Below the pieces are notes generated by a model, which saw only the letters and a list, made by a program, of their open reading frames with translations, ran no database searches and had not been told where the DNA came from. Shown here piece by piece: positions 43,338 to 53,119 of a stretch of 54,697 nt of DNA (position 1 is its first letter; the number at the start of each line of letters is the position of its first letter). Position numbers and translations under genes: made by a program. Where the stretch lies: NCBI GenBank assembly GCA_015494725.1, contig WGAR01000003.1, forward strand, positions 1 through 54,697. The letters run 5' to 3'. The DNA comes from Thermodesulfobacteriaceae bacterium. Lineage in GTDB: Bacteria; Desulfobacterota; Thermodesulfobacteria; Thermodesulfobacteriales; Thermodesulfobacteriaceae.

Positions 43338-45101
43338 CTAGAAGAGTCCCTTCACCTTTCCGGTTTCCACATCCACATCGATCCGCCGGTAGGCCGGATC
43401 GGATCCCGTTCCGGGCATGAGGCTTATGTCACCGGCCACCGGGACGATGAACCCCGAACCGCGATAGATCAGGACATCCCGCACCCGGAGGTTCCAGCCC
43501 TTGGGAACCCCTTTCTTGGTGGGGTCGTCGGAGAGCGAAAGATGGGTCTTCACCATGCAGATGGGCATCTGCCGCAGCTCCGGATCGGACTCAATCAGCT
43601 TGATCTTCTCCTCGGCCGCCGGAAGATAGACTACGCCATCGGCCCCATAGACCTCGCGGGCGATCTTTTCGATGCGGTCCTTGACCGGCTCGTCAAGCTC
43701 GTAAAGGAAGCGGAATTCGCTCTTCTCCTCGCAGGCCTCAACCACCGCATCCGCAAGCTCAAGGGCCCCTTCTCCGCCCTTAAGCCAGTGTTCGGAGACC
43801 GCAACCCGCACACCGTGCTCCTCGCAGATCTTGCGCACGAGATCAATCTCGTTCTTGGTATCCGTGTGGAAGGCATTGATGCAGACCACCGGGGTGGAAC
43901 CGCTCTTTTTCACGATATTTACACAGTGAAGGAGATTCTCGCATCCCTTCTCCACCCACTCCAGGTTCTCTTCGTAGTATTCCTTGGGAATGGGTTTTCC
44001 GGGAGGCGGAATGGGCGCTCCGCCGTGGCACTTAAGGGCCCTTATGGTGGCCACTACCACCACACAGTCCGGAGCCAGCCCCGAAAGCCGGCACTTGATG
44101 TTCCAGAATTTCTCAAAACCGATGTCTGCGGCGAAACCGGACTCCGTAACCAGGTAGTCGGCGAGCTTGAGCCCCACATAGTCCGCGATAATAGAGGACT
44201 GTCCGATGGCGATATTAGCGAAGGGGCCGGCGTGGATGAGGACCGGCTGCCCCTCAAGGGTCTGAATCATGTTGGGGTTGATGGCATCCACCAGCCAGGC
44301 GGTCATGGCCCCGGCCACTTCAAGATCCTCGGTGGTGATGGGGTTTCCGAACTTATCAAAGGCCACCACGATGCGTCCGATCCGCTCCCGCAGATCCTTA
44401 AGATCCCTGGCCACAGCCAGGATGGCCATGACCTCCGAGGCCACGGCGATCCAGAACTTGCTCTCCATGGGGTATCCGTCGCGCTTTCCCCCGAGCCCGA
44501 TCACGATGTGCCGCAGGGCCTGGGCGCAATAGTCGATGACCCAGCCCATCTCCACCCGCTTGGGGTCAATGTTCAAGCGCCGAAGTCCCCGCTTGGCCAG
44601 AAACTCGTCGTCGTAGTTGGCCTCGTGCTGCATCCGGGCCGTAAGGGCCACCATGGCCAGGTTATGCGCGTTCATCACCGCGTTGATGTCCCCGGTAAGC
44701 CCCAGGGAAAACTTATCCAGCGGAATGATCTGGGCCAGGCCTCCGCCGGCGGCACTTCCTTTAATATTAAAGGTGGGACCGCCCGAGGGCTGCCGCAGAG
44801 CCCCGATGACCTTTTTTCCGCGCTTTCCCATACCCTGGATGAGTCCGATAGCCGTGGTGGACTTTCCCTCTCCGAGCGGGGTGGGAGTGATGGCCGTAAC
44901 GTCGATATATTTTCCGTTGGGCCGGTCCTTCAGGCGTTCAAGGACCTTGCGGTAGTCGATTTTGGCCACATAGTGCCCGTAGGGAAGAAGCTCCTCCTTG
45001 GTAAGGCCCAGTTCGTCGGCCAGCTGATAAACGGTCTTCATGTTCTTTTCACACTCCGCGGCAATCTCCCAGTCTTTCATCTTGGTGGGATCAAGCTTCA
45101 T
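43338..45101 (-). CDS. fhs: Formate-tetrahydrofolate ligase
   Basis: 587 residues. It activates formate to 10-formyl-THF with ATP. Motifs: DVTAITPTPLGEGKSTTAIGL (P-loop, seen at about 69-85), RQPSGGPTFNIKGSAAGGG, LTGDINA, EVMAILAVARDLKDLRERIGR, HAGPFANIAIGQSSIIAD, and the C-terminal PGTGSDPAYRRID. GGAAAGGAGGG precedes the ATG. It has its own promoter and terminator, apart from folD and the rest of the pathway. Confidence 0.97.
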   Translation of the reverse strand: MKLDPTKMKDWEIAAECEKNMKTVYQLADELGLTKEELLPYGHYVAKIDYRKVLERLKDRPNGKYIDVTAITPTPLGEGKSTTAIGLIQGMGKRGKKVIGALRQPSGGPTFNIKGSAAGGGLAQIIPLDKFSLGLTGDINAVMNAHNLAMVALTARMQHEANYDDEFLAKRGLRRLNIDPKRVEMGWVIDYCAQALRHIVIGLGGKRDGYPMESKFWIAVASEVMAILAVARDLKDLRERIGRIVVAFDKFGNPITTEDLEVAGAMTAWLVDAINPNMIQTLEGQPVLIHAGPFANIAIGQSSIIADYVGLKLADYLVTESGFAADIGFEKFWNIKCRLSGLAPDCVVVVATIRALKCHGGAPIPPPGKPIPKEYYEENLEWVEKGCENLLHCVNIVKKSGSTPVVCINAFHTDTKNEIDLVRKICEEHGVRVAVSEHWLKGGEGALELADAVVEACEEKSEFRFLYELDEPVKDRIEKIAREVYGADGVVYLPAAEEKIKLIESDPELRQMPICMVKTHLSLSDDPTKKGVPKGWNLRVRDVLIYRGSGFIVPVAGDISLMPGTGSDPAYRRIDVDVETGKVKGLF

Positions 45102-45116
45102 GGCGCCCTCCTTTCC

Positions 45117-45145
45117 TAGACTTTTATGGCTTCATAATTTATATT
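45117..45145 (+). promoter_or_regulatory. Promoter of the VKOR/core-MetE pair
   Basis: TAGACT (45117-45122), 17-base spacer, TATATT (45140-45145). It gives a leader of about 18 bases with GAGGA before the ATG at 45171. It overlaps the fhs promoter on the other strand. Confidence 0.5.
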
Positions 45146-45159
45146 TTGGAGATTGACAA
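45131..45159 (-). promoter_or_regulatory. Promoter of fhs
   Basis: Minus strand: TTGTCA (45159-45154), 17-base spacer, TATGAA (45136-45131), then a leader with a good Shine-Dalgarno. It interlocks with the plus-strand promoter at 45117-45145. Confidence 0.55.
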
Positions 45160-45170
45160 GTGAGGAACCC

Positions 45171-46016
45171 ATGCTTCTGAGACTTCCTGCGTCAAAAGCG
45201 TACAGATTTTCCTTTTTTGTGGCCCTTTTTTGGTTCCTGGGCTTAAGTTTGGAGCTTTTTCTCAACCTCAAAGGGCAGAGTTTCTGTGAAACCTACACCT
45301 GCCGGGTGGTAGCCGAATTTTCCCTTCTTGATCATCAGGAAATGGTCCTGCTGGGGCTCTTTTACTTCGGGGGGCTGCTATTTCTTTTAGGGAGCAATCT
45401 TCCGGGAAAGGGAAGGATGCTCCTTATCTGGAGTACGGCGGGTCTCTCTGCGGAGACGGTCTTTCTCCTGCGGCAGGCCCTGGAGTATCGGCTTTTCTGC
45501 CCCTTCTGTCTGGGGGTGGCTCTGGGGGTCTTCCTGGCCACAGGGGCCCTTCTAAAGGATCTGGGCCGGGATGCTGGGGTCCCTTCTTCGCTGCTCGGGG
45601 CCCTGATCGGCCTTACCGCGGGTTTCCTGCTTACGGTAAATCCCCTGCTATCCCTGCGGGCCGAAGCTCAACCGGCCTTCCCGGATCGTCCGCCGGTGGA
45701 GGATCTATATCTTGTCTATTCTCCCCGATGCCCGCATTGTCACGAAGTTCTGGAATTTTGCCGGAGCATTCCCCGGGCTAACCTTAACCTGTGTCCCAAG
45801 GAAAAAGCCAGGGGACTTTTCCGCCTGCTCGGGATTCAGGGGGTCCCGGTGCTGGTGGTAATCCATCCGCCCCGCTGGGAAATTCTTGAGGGAAGTAAAT
45901 CTATAATTTCCTATCTGGAACGCAGGTTCGAGGTATCCCAACCCGCATCTCCCCTAGATTTACTCTTACCTCAGACCGGAGGTGTGTGCAGTGAACTCAA
46001 ACCCCAATGTGAATAA
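45171..46016 (+). CDS. VKOR-thioredoxin fusion, disulfide-forming membrane protein
   Basis: 281 residues; start at ATG 45171 with GAGGA upstream. A VKOR domain with about five membrane helices holds the loop cysteines FCETYTCRV (about 40-46) and the active-site CPFC. It is followed by a thioredoxin-like domain with CPHC (YSPRCPHCHEVLEF). Bacterial VKOR makes disulfides in exported proteins and passes electrons to quinone. Here it may serve the Cys-rich secreted proteins encoded at 47-54 kb; that link is inference. Its end overlaps the next gene by 26 bases. Confidence 0.88.
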   Translation: MLLRLPASKAYRFSFFVALFWFLGLSLELFLNLKGQSFCETYTCRVVAEFSLLDHQEMVLLGLFYFGGLLFLLGSNLPGKGRMLLIWSTAGLSAETVFLLRQALEYRLFCPFCLGVALGVFLATGALLKDLGRDAGVPSSLLGALIGLTAGFLLTVNPLLSLRAEAQPAFPDRPPVEDLYLVYSPRCPHCHEVLEFCRSIPRANLNLCPKEKARGLFRLLGIQGVPVLVVIHPPRWEILEGSKSIISYLERRFEVSQPASPLDLLLPQTGGVCSELKPQCE

Positions 46017-47073
46017 GCTTTCTGGAAAGGCCCTCCTTATCGGAAGTTTCCCCCTTCGCGACCATCGCGAGGCGGTAAGACTCATCTTAGAATACACCCC
46101 GGAGATCCCCTGCTGGCCCCAGCTTCCGAAGCTTCCCTCCGAAGGGATGCTCCTTCAGTTTTCCCGGGGCCTTCCGGGCTTTGAGCCGGAAAGACTCATG
46201 CTGAATCCCGAAAGAGAGGACTTTGAGGAGGACCGTCTTCGCTTTTACGAGGAATACCTTGCGGTGACCGAGGCCGGGGCCCCGATCTCCGAAACCCGTT
46301 TTGCCCTCTTGCCGGAGGACGCCCCCGGGCTTTACGCCCTGCTTGAGGCAGCGGAAGATCGCCGCCCCCCGGCGGTAAAGGGTCAGATCACCGGGCCCTT
46401 TACCCTCGCAACCGGGCTCAAGCTTCCCGACGGCCGGGCCGTCTTTTACGAGCCGGAACTCAGGGATCTGGTGGTGAAACTCGTGGCGCTTAAGGCCCGT
46501 TTTCAGGTGGAGACCCTGCGAAAACTTTCGGAGACGGTCATCATCTTCTTTGACGAGCCCGCACTTTCCGGCTTCGGCTCCTCGGCCTTCATGGGGGTCT
46601 CGGGCGAGGAGGTCCTTTCCTCTCTTTCCGAAGTGGCCGAGGCTGTAGCGGCTGCAGGCGGCATCCCCGGAATCCATGTCTGCGGAAACACCGACTGGAG
46701 CCTCCTTCTCTCCAACACCCCCTTCCGCATTATAAACTTTGATGCCTACGATTTTTCCGAAAAATTTATAAGTTATGCTAAAGAGCTAAAGGAATTTCTT
46801 AAAAGGGGTTTTGTGGCCTGGGGGCTGGTCCCCACCCTTCGGGCCGAGGCCTTAGAGAGGGAGACCCCGGAGACTCTTTCCGAAAGGTTAAACGCCCTTC
46901 TTCAGGAGACGGCCCGGCGCACGGGCCTTTCCCCTGAGGAGATCCTTTCCCGCTCCCTCCTCACCCCCTCCTGCGGCATGGGCACCCTCTCCCCTGAACT
47001 CACCCTCAAGGCCCTGAAAGACCTCCGGGCTTTAAGTTTCACCCGATCACCTTCGGGGAGGACGCCTGTTTAG
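45991..47073 (+). CDS. Core-MetE-type methyltransferase, probable folate-independent methionine synthase
   Basis: 360 residues from a GTG at 45991 (GGAGG eight bases upstream). A single UroD/MetE-like barrel: KGQITGPFTLATGL, FFDEPALSGFGSS, and zinc ligands in GIHVCGNTDW and LTPSCGMGTL, which match the C-terminal catalytic half of MetE. The N-terminal half of full MetE, needed with methyl-THF-triglutamate, is absent. Core-MetE enzymes (Mes families) take methyl from corrinoid proteins. The place beside the Wood-Ljungdahl genes suggests AcsCD as donor. Overlaps the next gene's end by 27 bases (convergent). Confidence 0.82.
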   Translation: MNSNPNVNKLSGKALLIGSFPLRDHREAVRLILEYTPEIPCWPQLPKLPSEGMLLQFSRGLPGFEPERLMLNPEREDFEEDRLRFYEEYLAVTEAGAPISETRFALLPEDAPGLYALLEAAEDRRPPAVKGQITGPFTLATGLKLPDGRAVFYEPELRDLVVKLVALKARFQVETLRKLSETVIIFFDEPALSGFGSSAFMGVSGEEVLSSLSEVAEAVAAAGGIPGIHVCGNTDWSLLLSNTPFRIINFDAYDFSEKFISYAKELKEFLKRGFVAWGLVPTLRAEALERETPETLSERLNALLQETARRTGLSPEEILSRSLLTPSCGMGTLSPELTLKALKDLRALSFTRSPSGRTPV

Positions 47074-48408
47074 ATGAGGTCCCGGCTGGCTCTTCTCCTG
47101 AACTTCTGGGGTAAGAACCCGGGGAATGTTTTCCGCCGGGGCCAGGCGCCGTTCATGAGGGCGCAGGTTCCGGATATGGGTATCTTCCGTATCCTCCATG
47201 GTTATGTTGCGAAAATCCGGAGACTGGCAGCGTAGGACGAGCTTGACTTCCGCGGGAACCAGATCCCGATTGTCGATGATCCGGCACCTCTGTTCCTGGA
47301 GCTCCTCCTCCCGGCAAATCCCCGGGACCCTCCACCGATACACATAATAACCCCCGAACTCCTGCGGAATGGCATCTAGCATTTGACCGTAGATGAAGGT
47401 CCAGCTGGCTTTTCCCGGAATCTGATAGTAAAGTTCCGCCCGCGGCTGGCAGCGATTCTCCCAGACCCGTTCCTCAAGCCCGCGCGGTAGGACTTTCCAG
47501 CTCAACTTAGAGGTTCTCCCCTCCACCATCTCTCTGGGCACGCTGAAAGTGAGGTCCACATCATCTATCCGTTGCACATTAACCGGACACCGGAAAACAT
47601 TGTTTCGGGTGTTTACCTCCTGATAACCGGAAAGGACGCGGGCTTCGACCAGCAGCTGGTAGTTTCCCTTGGAGGTTTCCGTCGGCACTCTGGCGGTGAG
47701 ATTCAGGTTCTGGGACGCGGAAACCTCGGTCCCTCCCAGACGGATCTTTCTCCCGCTCCGCTCAAGAAACATCTCCACCGCGACCGGAGCCTGAGGATCC
47801 ACCTGAAAATTTTTTTCAACCTTAGCCTCAACGCGTACCTCCTCTCCTGCCATCACCCTTGCCGAAGGACAGGAGATCTTTGAAAGGGCCACATCGTTAC
47901 AGGTATAGGAAAAGGTAATCAGGTTGTTATTCACCTCAAAACTCTCAACCAGATGTCCGTCTTCAAATTTTCCTTCGGTGACCTGATTGAGGGGGTCCAC
48001 TTTGAGTTTGAATTCGGCACTTTCCCCGCTTCTGAGATAGGGCGTATTGATGGCATATTCCAGACAATTCGCCCCTCGGAGACTCGTCCTCTGAGGGTCG
48101 ATCTCGGAGATGGTTATCTCTTCCACCCTCCTTCCGTTCTTGAAGACCCAGAAGAGCGGAGTGTTCCTCTCCCATAGGGACTCGTTCCAGTAGGGCTGGT
48201 AATTTCCCACCAGAAGGGGCCGGAAGGAGAGTTTCAGGTAGCAGGAGCGTTGATCCGCCCGCGAGATATAAAGCTGCGGCCAGAGGTTAAAGACTCCTCC
48301 ACAACCTATAATATCCACATAGGTCGTCTCCGCCCGCACCGAGGAAAGTATGAAAACCACCGCTCCTAGCCCGAAAAGCCAATTTTTAAAGTTTTTGAAT
48401 TTTCTCAT
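47047..48408 (-). CDS. Secreted beta-rich CARDB-like protein A, unknown
   Basis: 453 residues with a signal peptide (about NWLFGLGAVVFILSSVRA). The mature protein is beta-rich with paired cysteines. The segment PYWNESLWERNTPLFWVFKNGRRVEEI aligns with PYWNREICENRIPILAVYKNGTLVEQI of the next gene, so the two are paralogs. Later parts look like CARDB or Ig-like domains (LTARVPTETSKGNYQLLVEARV). No enzyme motif. The C-terminus is Pro/Arg-rich. GC content here is nearer the genome average than in the other members. Confidence 0.8.
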   Translation of the reverse strand: MRKFKNFKNWLFGLGAVVFILSSVRAETTYVDIIGCGGVFNLWPQLYISRADQRSCYLKLSFRPLLVGNYQPYWNESLWERNTPLFWVFKNGRRVEEITISEIDPQRTSLRGANCLEYAINTPYLRSGESAEFKLKVDPLNQVTEGKFEDGHLVESFEVNNNLITFSYTCNDVALSKISCPSARVMAGEEVRVEAKVEKNFQVDPQAPVAVEMFLERSGRKIRLGGTEVSASQNLNLTARVPTETSKGNYQLLVEARVLSGYQEVNTRNNVFRCPVNVQRIDDVDLTFSVPREMVEGRTSKLSWKVLPRGLEERVWENRCQPRAELYYQIPGKASWTFIYGQMLDAIPQEFGGYYVYRWRVPGICREEELQEQRCRIIDNRDLVPAEVKLVLRCQSPDFRNITMEDTEDTHIRNLRPHERRLAPAENIPRVLTPEVQEKSQPGPHLNRRPPRR

Positions 48409-48443
48409 TTTTTCCTCCCTTTAGGAGTATTCAAAAACAAGAA

Positions 48444-49889
48444 TCAATGTATTTTTAGAAATGTTTTGGGTTTAGCACTATTTGGCTCCTTTCCACTCTG
48501 GCGGCAAATCCATCGGAGGGTAGCGGAGTTATTAGCTCCATTGCTTTCTATAAAACTCCTTTGGGGGTTGAGAGTCACCGTTACTTGAGATCCAGGAGTA
48601 AAAGATGCTTGCCCCCTAGTTGGCCAAATAAAAGTCACCTCTCCTCTGGTTTTTAACTCTTTACGAGGGTCTACTTGAGAAAGGGTGAAGTTCCAAAGTT
48701 TAAGGGTACTTCTATCTTTAATAGTTAAAAATATAGCATTTCGAACATAATCTTCGTCTTTAAGAGGTTTCCCTTTATTTGCAATCTTCACTGTGAGCTT
48801 ACATTTCGGTGTAATGAGAACTTCTCTTAATACGAAATCAAAAGATGCGGCTTCTATTATTCGCTCGACTTTCTGCATCCCGGGCTTAAAAGGTATCCGT
48901 CTTTCGGGTGTCATCTCCTTACTAAGGTGTTGAGCGGTAGATTGGATCCTTAATAGACAATAGGCCTTATTGTTGTCTGGATTTGCGTCAGATATTCCTC
49001 TATAAAGTTCGGCCTTTATTATCAAGTAATAATTTCCAGGCTTAATGTTTGAAGGTATTTTTCCTTTTAAAGTTACTAACTTTTTTTCTGCAAAAGCAAA
49101 ATCTAACACCTCGTAATCCAGATATGGTTCTCTGATTCTGTTATATTTATCCTTACTTAATTTAGCCCAAACTATTATTCTTCTCTTTTGAGGATTGAAT
49201 GCTCTGTAAGTTCCTCCCGGTCCAGTATAGTAGTTTTCGATATAATAATTTTCTACCACAGTATTCACTGTAATTTCTGAACCAGGCCATACCATTGAAG
49301 ACGGACAATTGTTTACAGTTAATTTAATATCATTACATCCTAATCTAAAAGTTTTTTCATTGTTGCTTTCGTAGTCTGCAATTTGGGTTCCATCAACCCT
49401 GAATCTTCCTTCACGCACTACGTTTCTTGGGTCCATAACTACTCTGAAAGTTGCATATTCTCCGGGATTTAAGGCAGCTGGGAGTGAAGAATGGTAATGT
49501 CTGTCGCTGTATCGGTAACATGGCTTCAACTGGGAAGAACAGTTAGGTAACTCACGAAACATTTCGTCACAGGAATCAAGGGTCAATGATCGAAGGTCTA
49601 TCTGTTCTACCAGAGTTCCATTTTTGTATACAGCCAAAATGGGGATGCGATTCTCGCAAATCTCCCTATTCCAATAAGGAGAGACATTACGAGTTGTATC
49701 AACTTCTATCCGATAATATATTCGGGGCACACATTGTCGAGAATAAACAGGATCCCATTCGAGATCTTCCACTTCCAGATCTATCGTACTATCTAGAAAA
49801 CCAGCTAAAGCTGAACTTTTAAACAACAAGGAAAAGCTAAAAACAAAAACTGTTACCAACACCCATAACATAATCTCTCTTATCCTCAT
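48444..49889 (-). CDS. Secreted beta-rich CARDB-like protein B, unknown
   Basis: 481 residues; signal peptide (VLVTVFVFSFSLLFKSSALA). N-terminal half homologous to protein A; C-terminal CARDB-like domain with CKLTVKIANKGKPLKDEDYV and the closing ESNGANNSATLRW. That module recurs as two repeats in protein C. Cys-rich (about 12), so disulfides are likely. Clearly AT-richer than the metabolic genes, suggesting transfer or different constraint. GAGGAGG precedes the ATG. 35 bases separate it from protein A. Confidence 0.8.
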   Translation of the reverse strand: MRIREIMLWVLVTVFVFSFSLLFKSSALAGFLDSTIDLEVEDLEWDPVYSRQCVPRIYYRIEVDTTRNVSPYWNREICENRIPILAVYKNGTLVEQIDLRSLTLDSCDEMFRELPNCSSQLKPCYRYSDRHYHSSLPAALNPGEYATFRVVMDPRNVVREGRFRVDGTQIADYESNNEKTFRLGCNDIKLTVNNCPSSMVWPGSEITVNTVVENYYIENYYTGPGGTYRAFNPQKRRIIVWAKLSKDKYNRIREPYLDYEVLDFAFAEKKLVTLKGKIPSNIKPGNYYLIIKAELYRGISDANPDNNKAYCLLRIQSTAQHLSKEMTPERRIPFKPGMQKVERIIEAASFDFVLREVLITPKCKLTVKIANKGKPLKDEDYVRNAIFLTIKDRSTLKLWNFTLSQVDPRKELKTRGEVTFIWPTRGQASFTPGSQVTVTLNPQRSFIESNGANNSATLRWICRQSGKEPNSAKPKTFLKIH

Positions 49890-49930
49890 GATTGCACCTC
49901 CTCATTTTAAAACTTTAAAGTTCAACTCTT

Positions 49931-52900
49931 TTACTTTATTCTAAAGAAAACAATATCTTCAAACCTGGTTCGTGAGTCGAATCTAGTGCGTGGTTTATTC
50001 CATATGATTTTAAGCTGGGTATCCTTTTGGTAAGCTTCTATAGTTGGCGCTACCCAGTTGTAAAAGCCATTAGAAGCAGGAATATCATCTGCAATCAGAA
50101 TCCACTCCTGCCATAGAGCTCCGGGCCTAATACGATAATAAAGGCTTACCGTTCCACCTCTTTCGTTTTCCGGAGCCCGAAGATCCCATACGATCTGAAC
50201 CGGACCAGCCAGAATATCATCGGTAGGATTTATGATTTTGATTCCTATCTCAGATACCCCTTGAAACTCACTGATACCTTTCAAAAAAGGAAAAGATCCG
50301 GGTTTGATGATCTTTATATATCTGCACGAAGTTACAAATTCATGGGTAGGGGTCCAGAGGTAGCTACCTGTATCGGGCATTGGTCCCACGATACGGCGCC
50401 CAGAACCAGGGATAGAATCAGTACCGCACAAGATCTCTACTTGACCGCTTTTGTCTGTAGAAAGCCATGTTATCAGATAAGGACGGCCAACATAGAGTCT
50501 TTCTCCTAACTTAGGATGAAGGATAACTAAATTCTTAAAAGCATATTCTTTCGTCGCTGAATCTATAACTGTTCCCCTACTATTTATCCAATCTAACTTG
50601 AATTTGACTTTATTCCCAACATAAGTTTCAGCAAGATCTTTGAGCGAAAAGCTTAACTTATCACTACCAACAAGCGGACGATCTTTTCCAGACATGCGGT
50701 TTAACTCCAGCCAAGAATGGCTTACGGGATCAAAGTAATAAAGTACAAAAGTGCCAATTGTTATCAACTTTGAAGTGTTAAAGACCAGAATATATTCGTC
50801 AGGAGTTAAATATTGAACATCTCCTCCTAAAGGTGTAGTTATTCGTTCTATCTTGACTTCAAGAGGTTTAGCCTCCTGTTCTGATATATCGTCATAAATT
50901 ACAATTTTCTTAGGAACAGAAAATGTATATCCACAAAATTCTATCTTAAAAGTAATCTCTGTCATTCCTGGTCCTATAAGATTAAGAGCTAGTGTAAGAT
51001 CCGGAAAATAAATTTCGTTTCTATTAATAATAAAATTATCCCCCAAAACAGCCCAATCCATATCTACTTCTATGTCCTCTTCATTTTTCGGAAGGTATTT
51101 AGCTTCAGTAATTAACTTAGTAGTGTTCCTTATGGCTTCTCTTAAAGAGCTATATCTGTTTCTATCGTAATTACATACATCTTGAATATAACTACCATCT
51201 TCTGTTCTAAAATTAAGCTCAAGTCCTGTAAAAATAAAACCTGAATACTCTTTCCCTGGAACATTTTCTTCTGCCTTTAGAACTCCAGGACTCATAAGAT
51301 TTTCGTTTTGCCACCTAAACTCCATCACAAAGGGATTGAGGATGAATGCAGATTGCTCTAGGGTACCTTCTGCTTCCCCAAATTCAAATTTTTCAGGATT
51401 GTACCAATTAAGCGTAAAAATACCGGTTCTATAAGTAGCAACTGTTAAATTATTTCTATCTCTTATGGTTAATACAACCTGATATCTTCTACCAGAAGGA
51501 GGGGGGTCTTTGTAAAAATAGTTTATCATATCTCGTTCGTTGAAAGGCAAAAAATCTTCCGGTAAAACAGTAAAGATTTCAATTCCGTCATCAATTCCTA
51601 CTAACTTGTAGGAAAACTTGTAAGATTCGTACCCTGGAGTATGACGATTAGGCCAATTACACCCTCTTACTACTAAATAATTCCAATCGTGTCCATTTTC
51701 AGAAATCTCCAACTGTCCCCAATTTCTTTCTGAGTGTTTATAATAATAAGCTTTACCTTGTTGAGGGCAAAATTCCCTGGAGACTCTTTGTGCAAATATT
51801 TCGCTTCCGGAAACTATTTCTTTAACCTTTTCGGTCTTACTTAATGGAAAACCTTTCAAAACGTTTGAAGTAGGAGGAGTGCTCATGTGCTGTAACTCTC
51901 TTTTATCTCCTAATTTTGAAAATTTTTTTGCTTTTTCTGGCAGAATGTTTAATTTTTTAGAAGATAGCCTCCGTTCAAGCCCCGGTGTCCTTTCTGGCAA
52001 TGGTTTTCCCTGAACGGTTTTTTCTAATTCTTTCGGTCTGGGAAAACCACCAGTGGATGGTTTTCTCGTTCCCGGCTTTCGGGGTCTGCTAAGACACTGC
52101 TGAGGAAGAATCAAGTCTTGGGTTAGCTTTTTCTGCCCCTCTTGGCTAAGATCATGCCTGAGATTCACAAGCTCCGCGGTAACATGGTAAATCTCTGAAG
52201 CGCCCAATGAAATGCCGGTGTTGAAATCCACGCTCATACCAGGTCTCTTCAGGACCCTATGTGTATCAACCTGTGAGAGGGCAAAGGTATGAGTCCTGCC
52301 TCCACCCTTTGGAACCCTCCAGTGGAGTTTCACTCGGAGTTCTCCATTCCGGTAATCCTCATCCGTCACCCCTGCAGAACCCCTGTTTTTCACCAACACC
52401 TGCACCTTACAGTCCCGGAGATACACCCTCTCAATGGATAGGTCGGATGCCCTCCCTGGCAGAGGAGTAAGGGAGAGACCCTTCAGGCCCTTCCCCTGAG
52501 GATAGGTCCCCTTACCAGCAGGGGACCTGACTGCCGCGCCCCTGAGGGTTCCAGAGGAGGTCTTAGACAGGCATCTTTCAGGAACGGATAAAACCTGTCT
52601 GAGCTCCTTCCTCCCCTTACCACGGTCATCCTTAAGACGCTCAAGTTTTGCCCTTATAGTGAGATTCGGGTGTCTCCCCCAGACCCTCGTGTTGAATTCG
52701 ACCCAGCCACCGGGCCTTCCCAGCGCCCCTTTCGGATCAACCTGCTTCAGGGTGAAAACACGAGGTTCAAGCCCCGCGGAGGTGCCTGTCTGCCACTGAA
52801 GGGTCAGGGAGAGTCTTCCGTTGTTGTAATCCCTTAAAGAAAGCCCTGCCTTGCCCCTGTTTGCCACCGTGATGTAAACCTGACATCCTCTCACATATAT

Positions 52901-53119
52901 CCGCTCAATGGAGAGGTCGGAGGTCACCTTCTGGGGTTTTGTCGGGAGTTTTCTCTCTTTTACGGCAGGGGTAGGGGGTGAAACTGTTTGTAAGTCTTTT
53001 GAGCGTGGGTTTAGAGGGCCCGGGGCTTTGAAAGTCTGGCTCACGGCCTGCGCTGCAACAACCAAAAGGAGAAACACTCCCCACCCAAACCCTCTTTTTA
53101 GAAGACTATTTCTCCTCAT
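49931..53119 (-). CDS. Large secreted multi-domain CARDB-like protein C, unknown
   Basis: 1062 residues; signal peptide GFGWGVFLLLVVAAQAVSQ. Two tandem CARDB-like repeats near residues 67-180 and 222-345: DLSIERIYVRGCQVYITVANRGKAG (seen in part) and DLSIERVYLRDCKVQVLVKNRGSAG. A Pro/Lys-rich stretch follows to about 430, then several beta domains. The C-terminus has Ig-like units (GRPYLITWLSTDKSGQVEIL; AGPVQIVWDLRAPENERGGTV). It could be a surface or matrix protein. GC content is mixed: the repeats are GC-rich, the middle AT-rich. GGAGG precedes the ATG. Confidence 0.82.
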   Translation of the reverse strand: MRRNSLLKRGFGWGVFLLLVVAAQAVSQTFKAPGPLNPRSKDLQTVSPPTPAVKERKLPTKPQKVTSDLSIERIYVRGCQVYITVANRGKAGLSLRDYNNGRLSLTLQWQTGTSAGLEPRVFTLKQVDPKGALGRPGGWVEFNTRVWGRHPNLTIRAKLERLKDDRGKGRKELRQVLSVPERCLSKTSSGTLRGAAVRSPAGKGTYPQGKGLKGLSLTPLPGRASDLSIERVYLRDCKVQVLVKNRGSAGVTDEDYRNGELRVKLHWRVPKGGGRTHTFALSQVDTHRVLKRPGMSVDFNTGISLGASEIYHVTAELVNLRHDLSQEGQKKLTQDLILPQQCLSRPRKPGTRKPSTGGFPRPKELEKTVQGKPLPERTPGLERRLSSKKLNILPEKAKKFSKLGDKRELQHMSTPPTSNVLKGFPLSKTEKVKEIVSGSEIFAQRVSREFCPQQGKAYYYKHSERNWGQLEISENGHDWNYLVVRGCNWPNRHTPGYESYKFSYKLVGIDDGIEIFTVLPEDFLPFNERDMINYFYKDPPPSGRRYQVVLTIRDRNNLTVATYRTGIFTLNWYNPEKFEFGEAEGTLEQSAFILNPFVMEFRWQNENLMSPGVLKAEENVPGKEYSGFIFTGLELNFRTEDGSYIQDVCNYDRNRYSSLREAIRNTTKLITEAKYLPKNEEDIEVDMDWAVLGDNFIINRNEIYFPDLTLALNLIGPGMTEITFKIEFCGYTFSVPKKIVIYDDISEQEAKPLEVKIERITTPLGGDVQYLTPDEYILVFNTSKLITIGTFVLYYFDPVSHSWLELNRMSGKDRPLVGSDKLSFSLKDLAETYVGNKVKFKLDWINSRGTVIDSATKEYAFKNLVILHPKLGERLYVGRPYLITWLSTDKSGQVEILCGTDSIPGSGRRIVGPMPDTGSYLWTPTHEFVTSCRYIKIIKPGSFPFLKGISEFQGVSEIGIKIINPTDDILAGPVQIVWDLRAPENERGGTVSLYYRIRPGALWQEWILIADDIPASNGFYNWVAPTIEAYQKDTQLKIIWNKPRTRFDSRTRFEDIVFFRIK

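Noticed and set aside
43269..45119. 616-codon plus-strand frame opposite fhs, and similar long frames opposite acsB (30054-32111) and metF/acsD (33075-34715)
   Set aside because: All mirror conserved genes on the minus strand; no ribosome binding sites and low-complexity translations.
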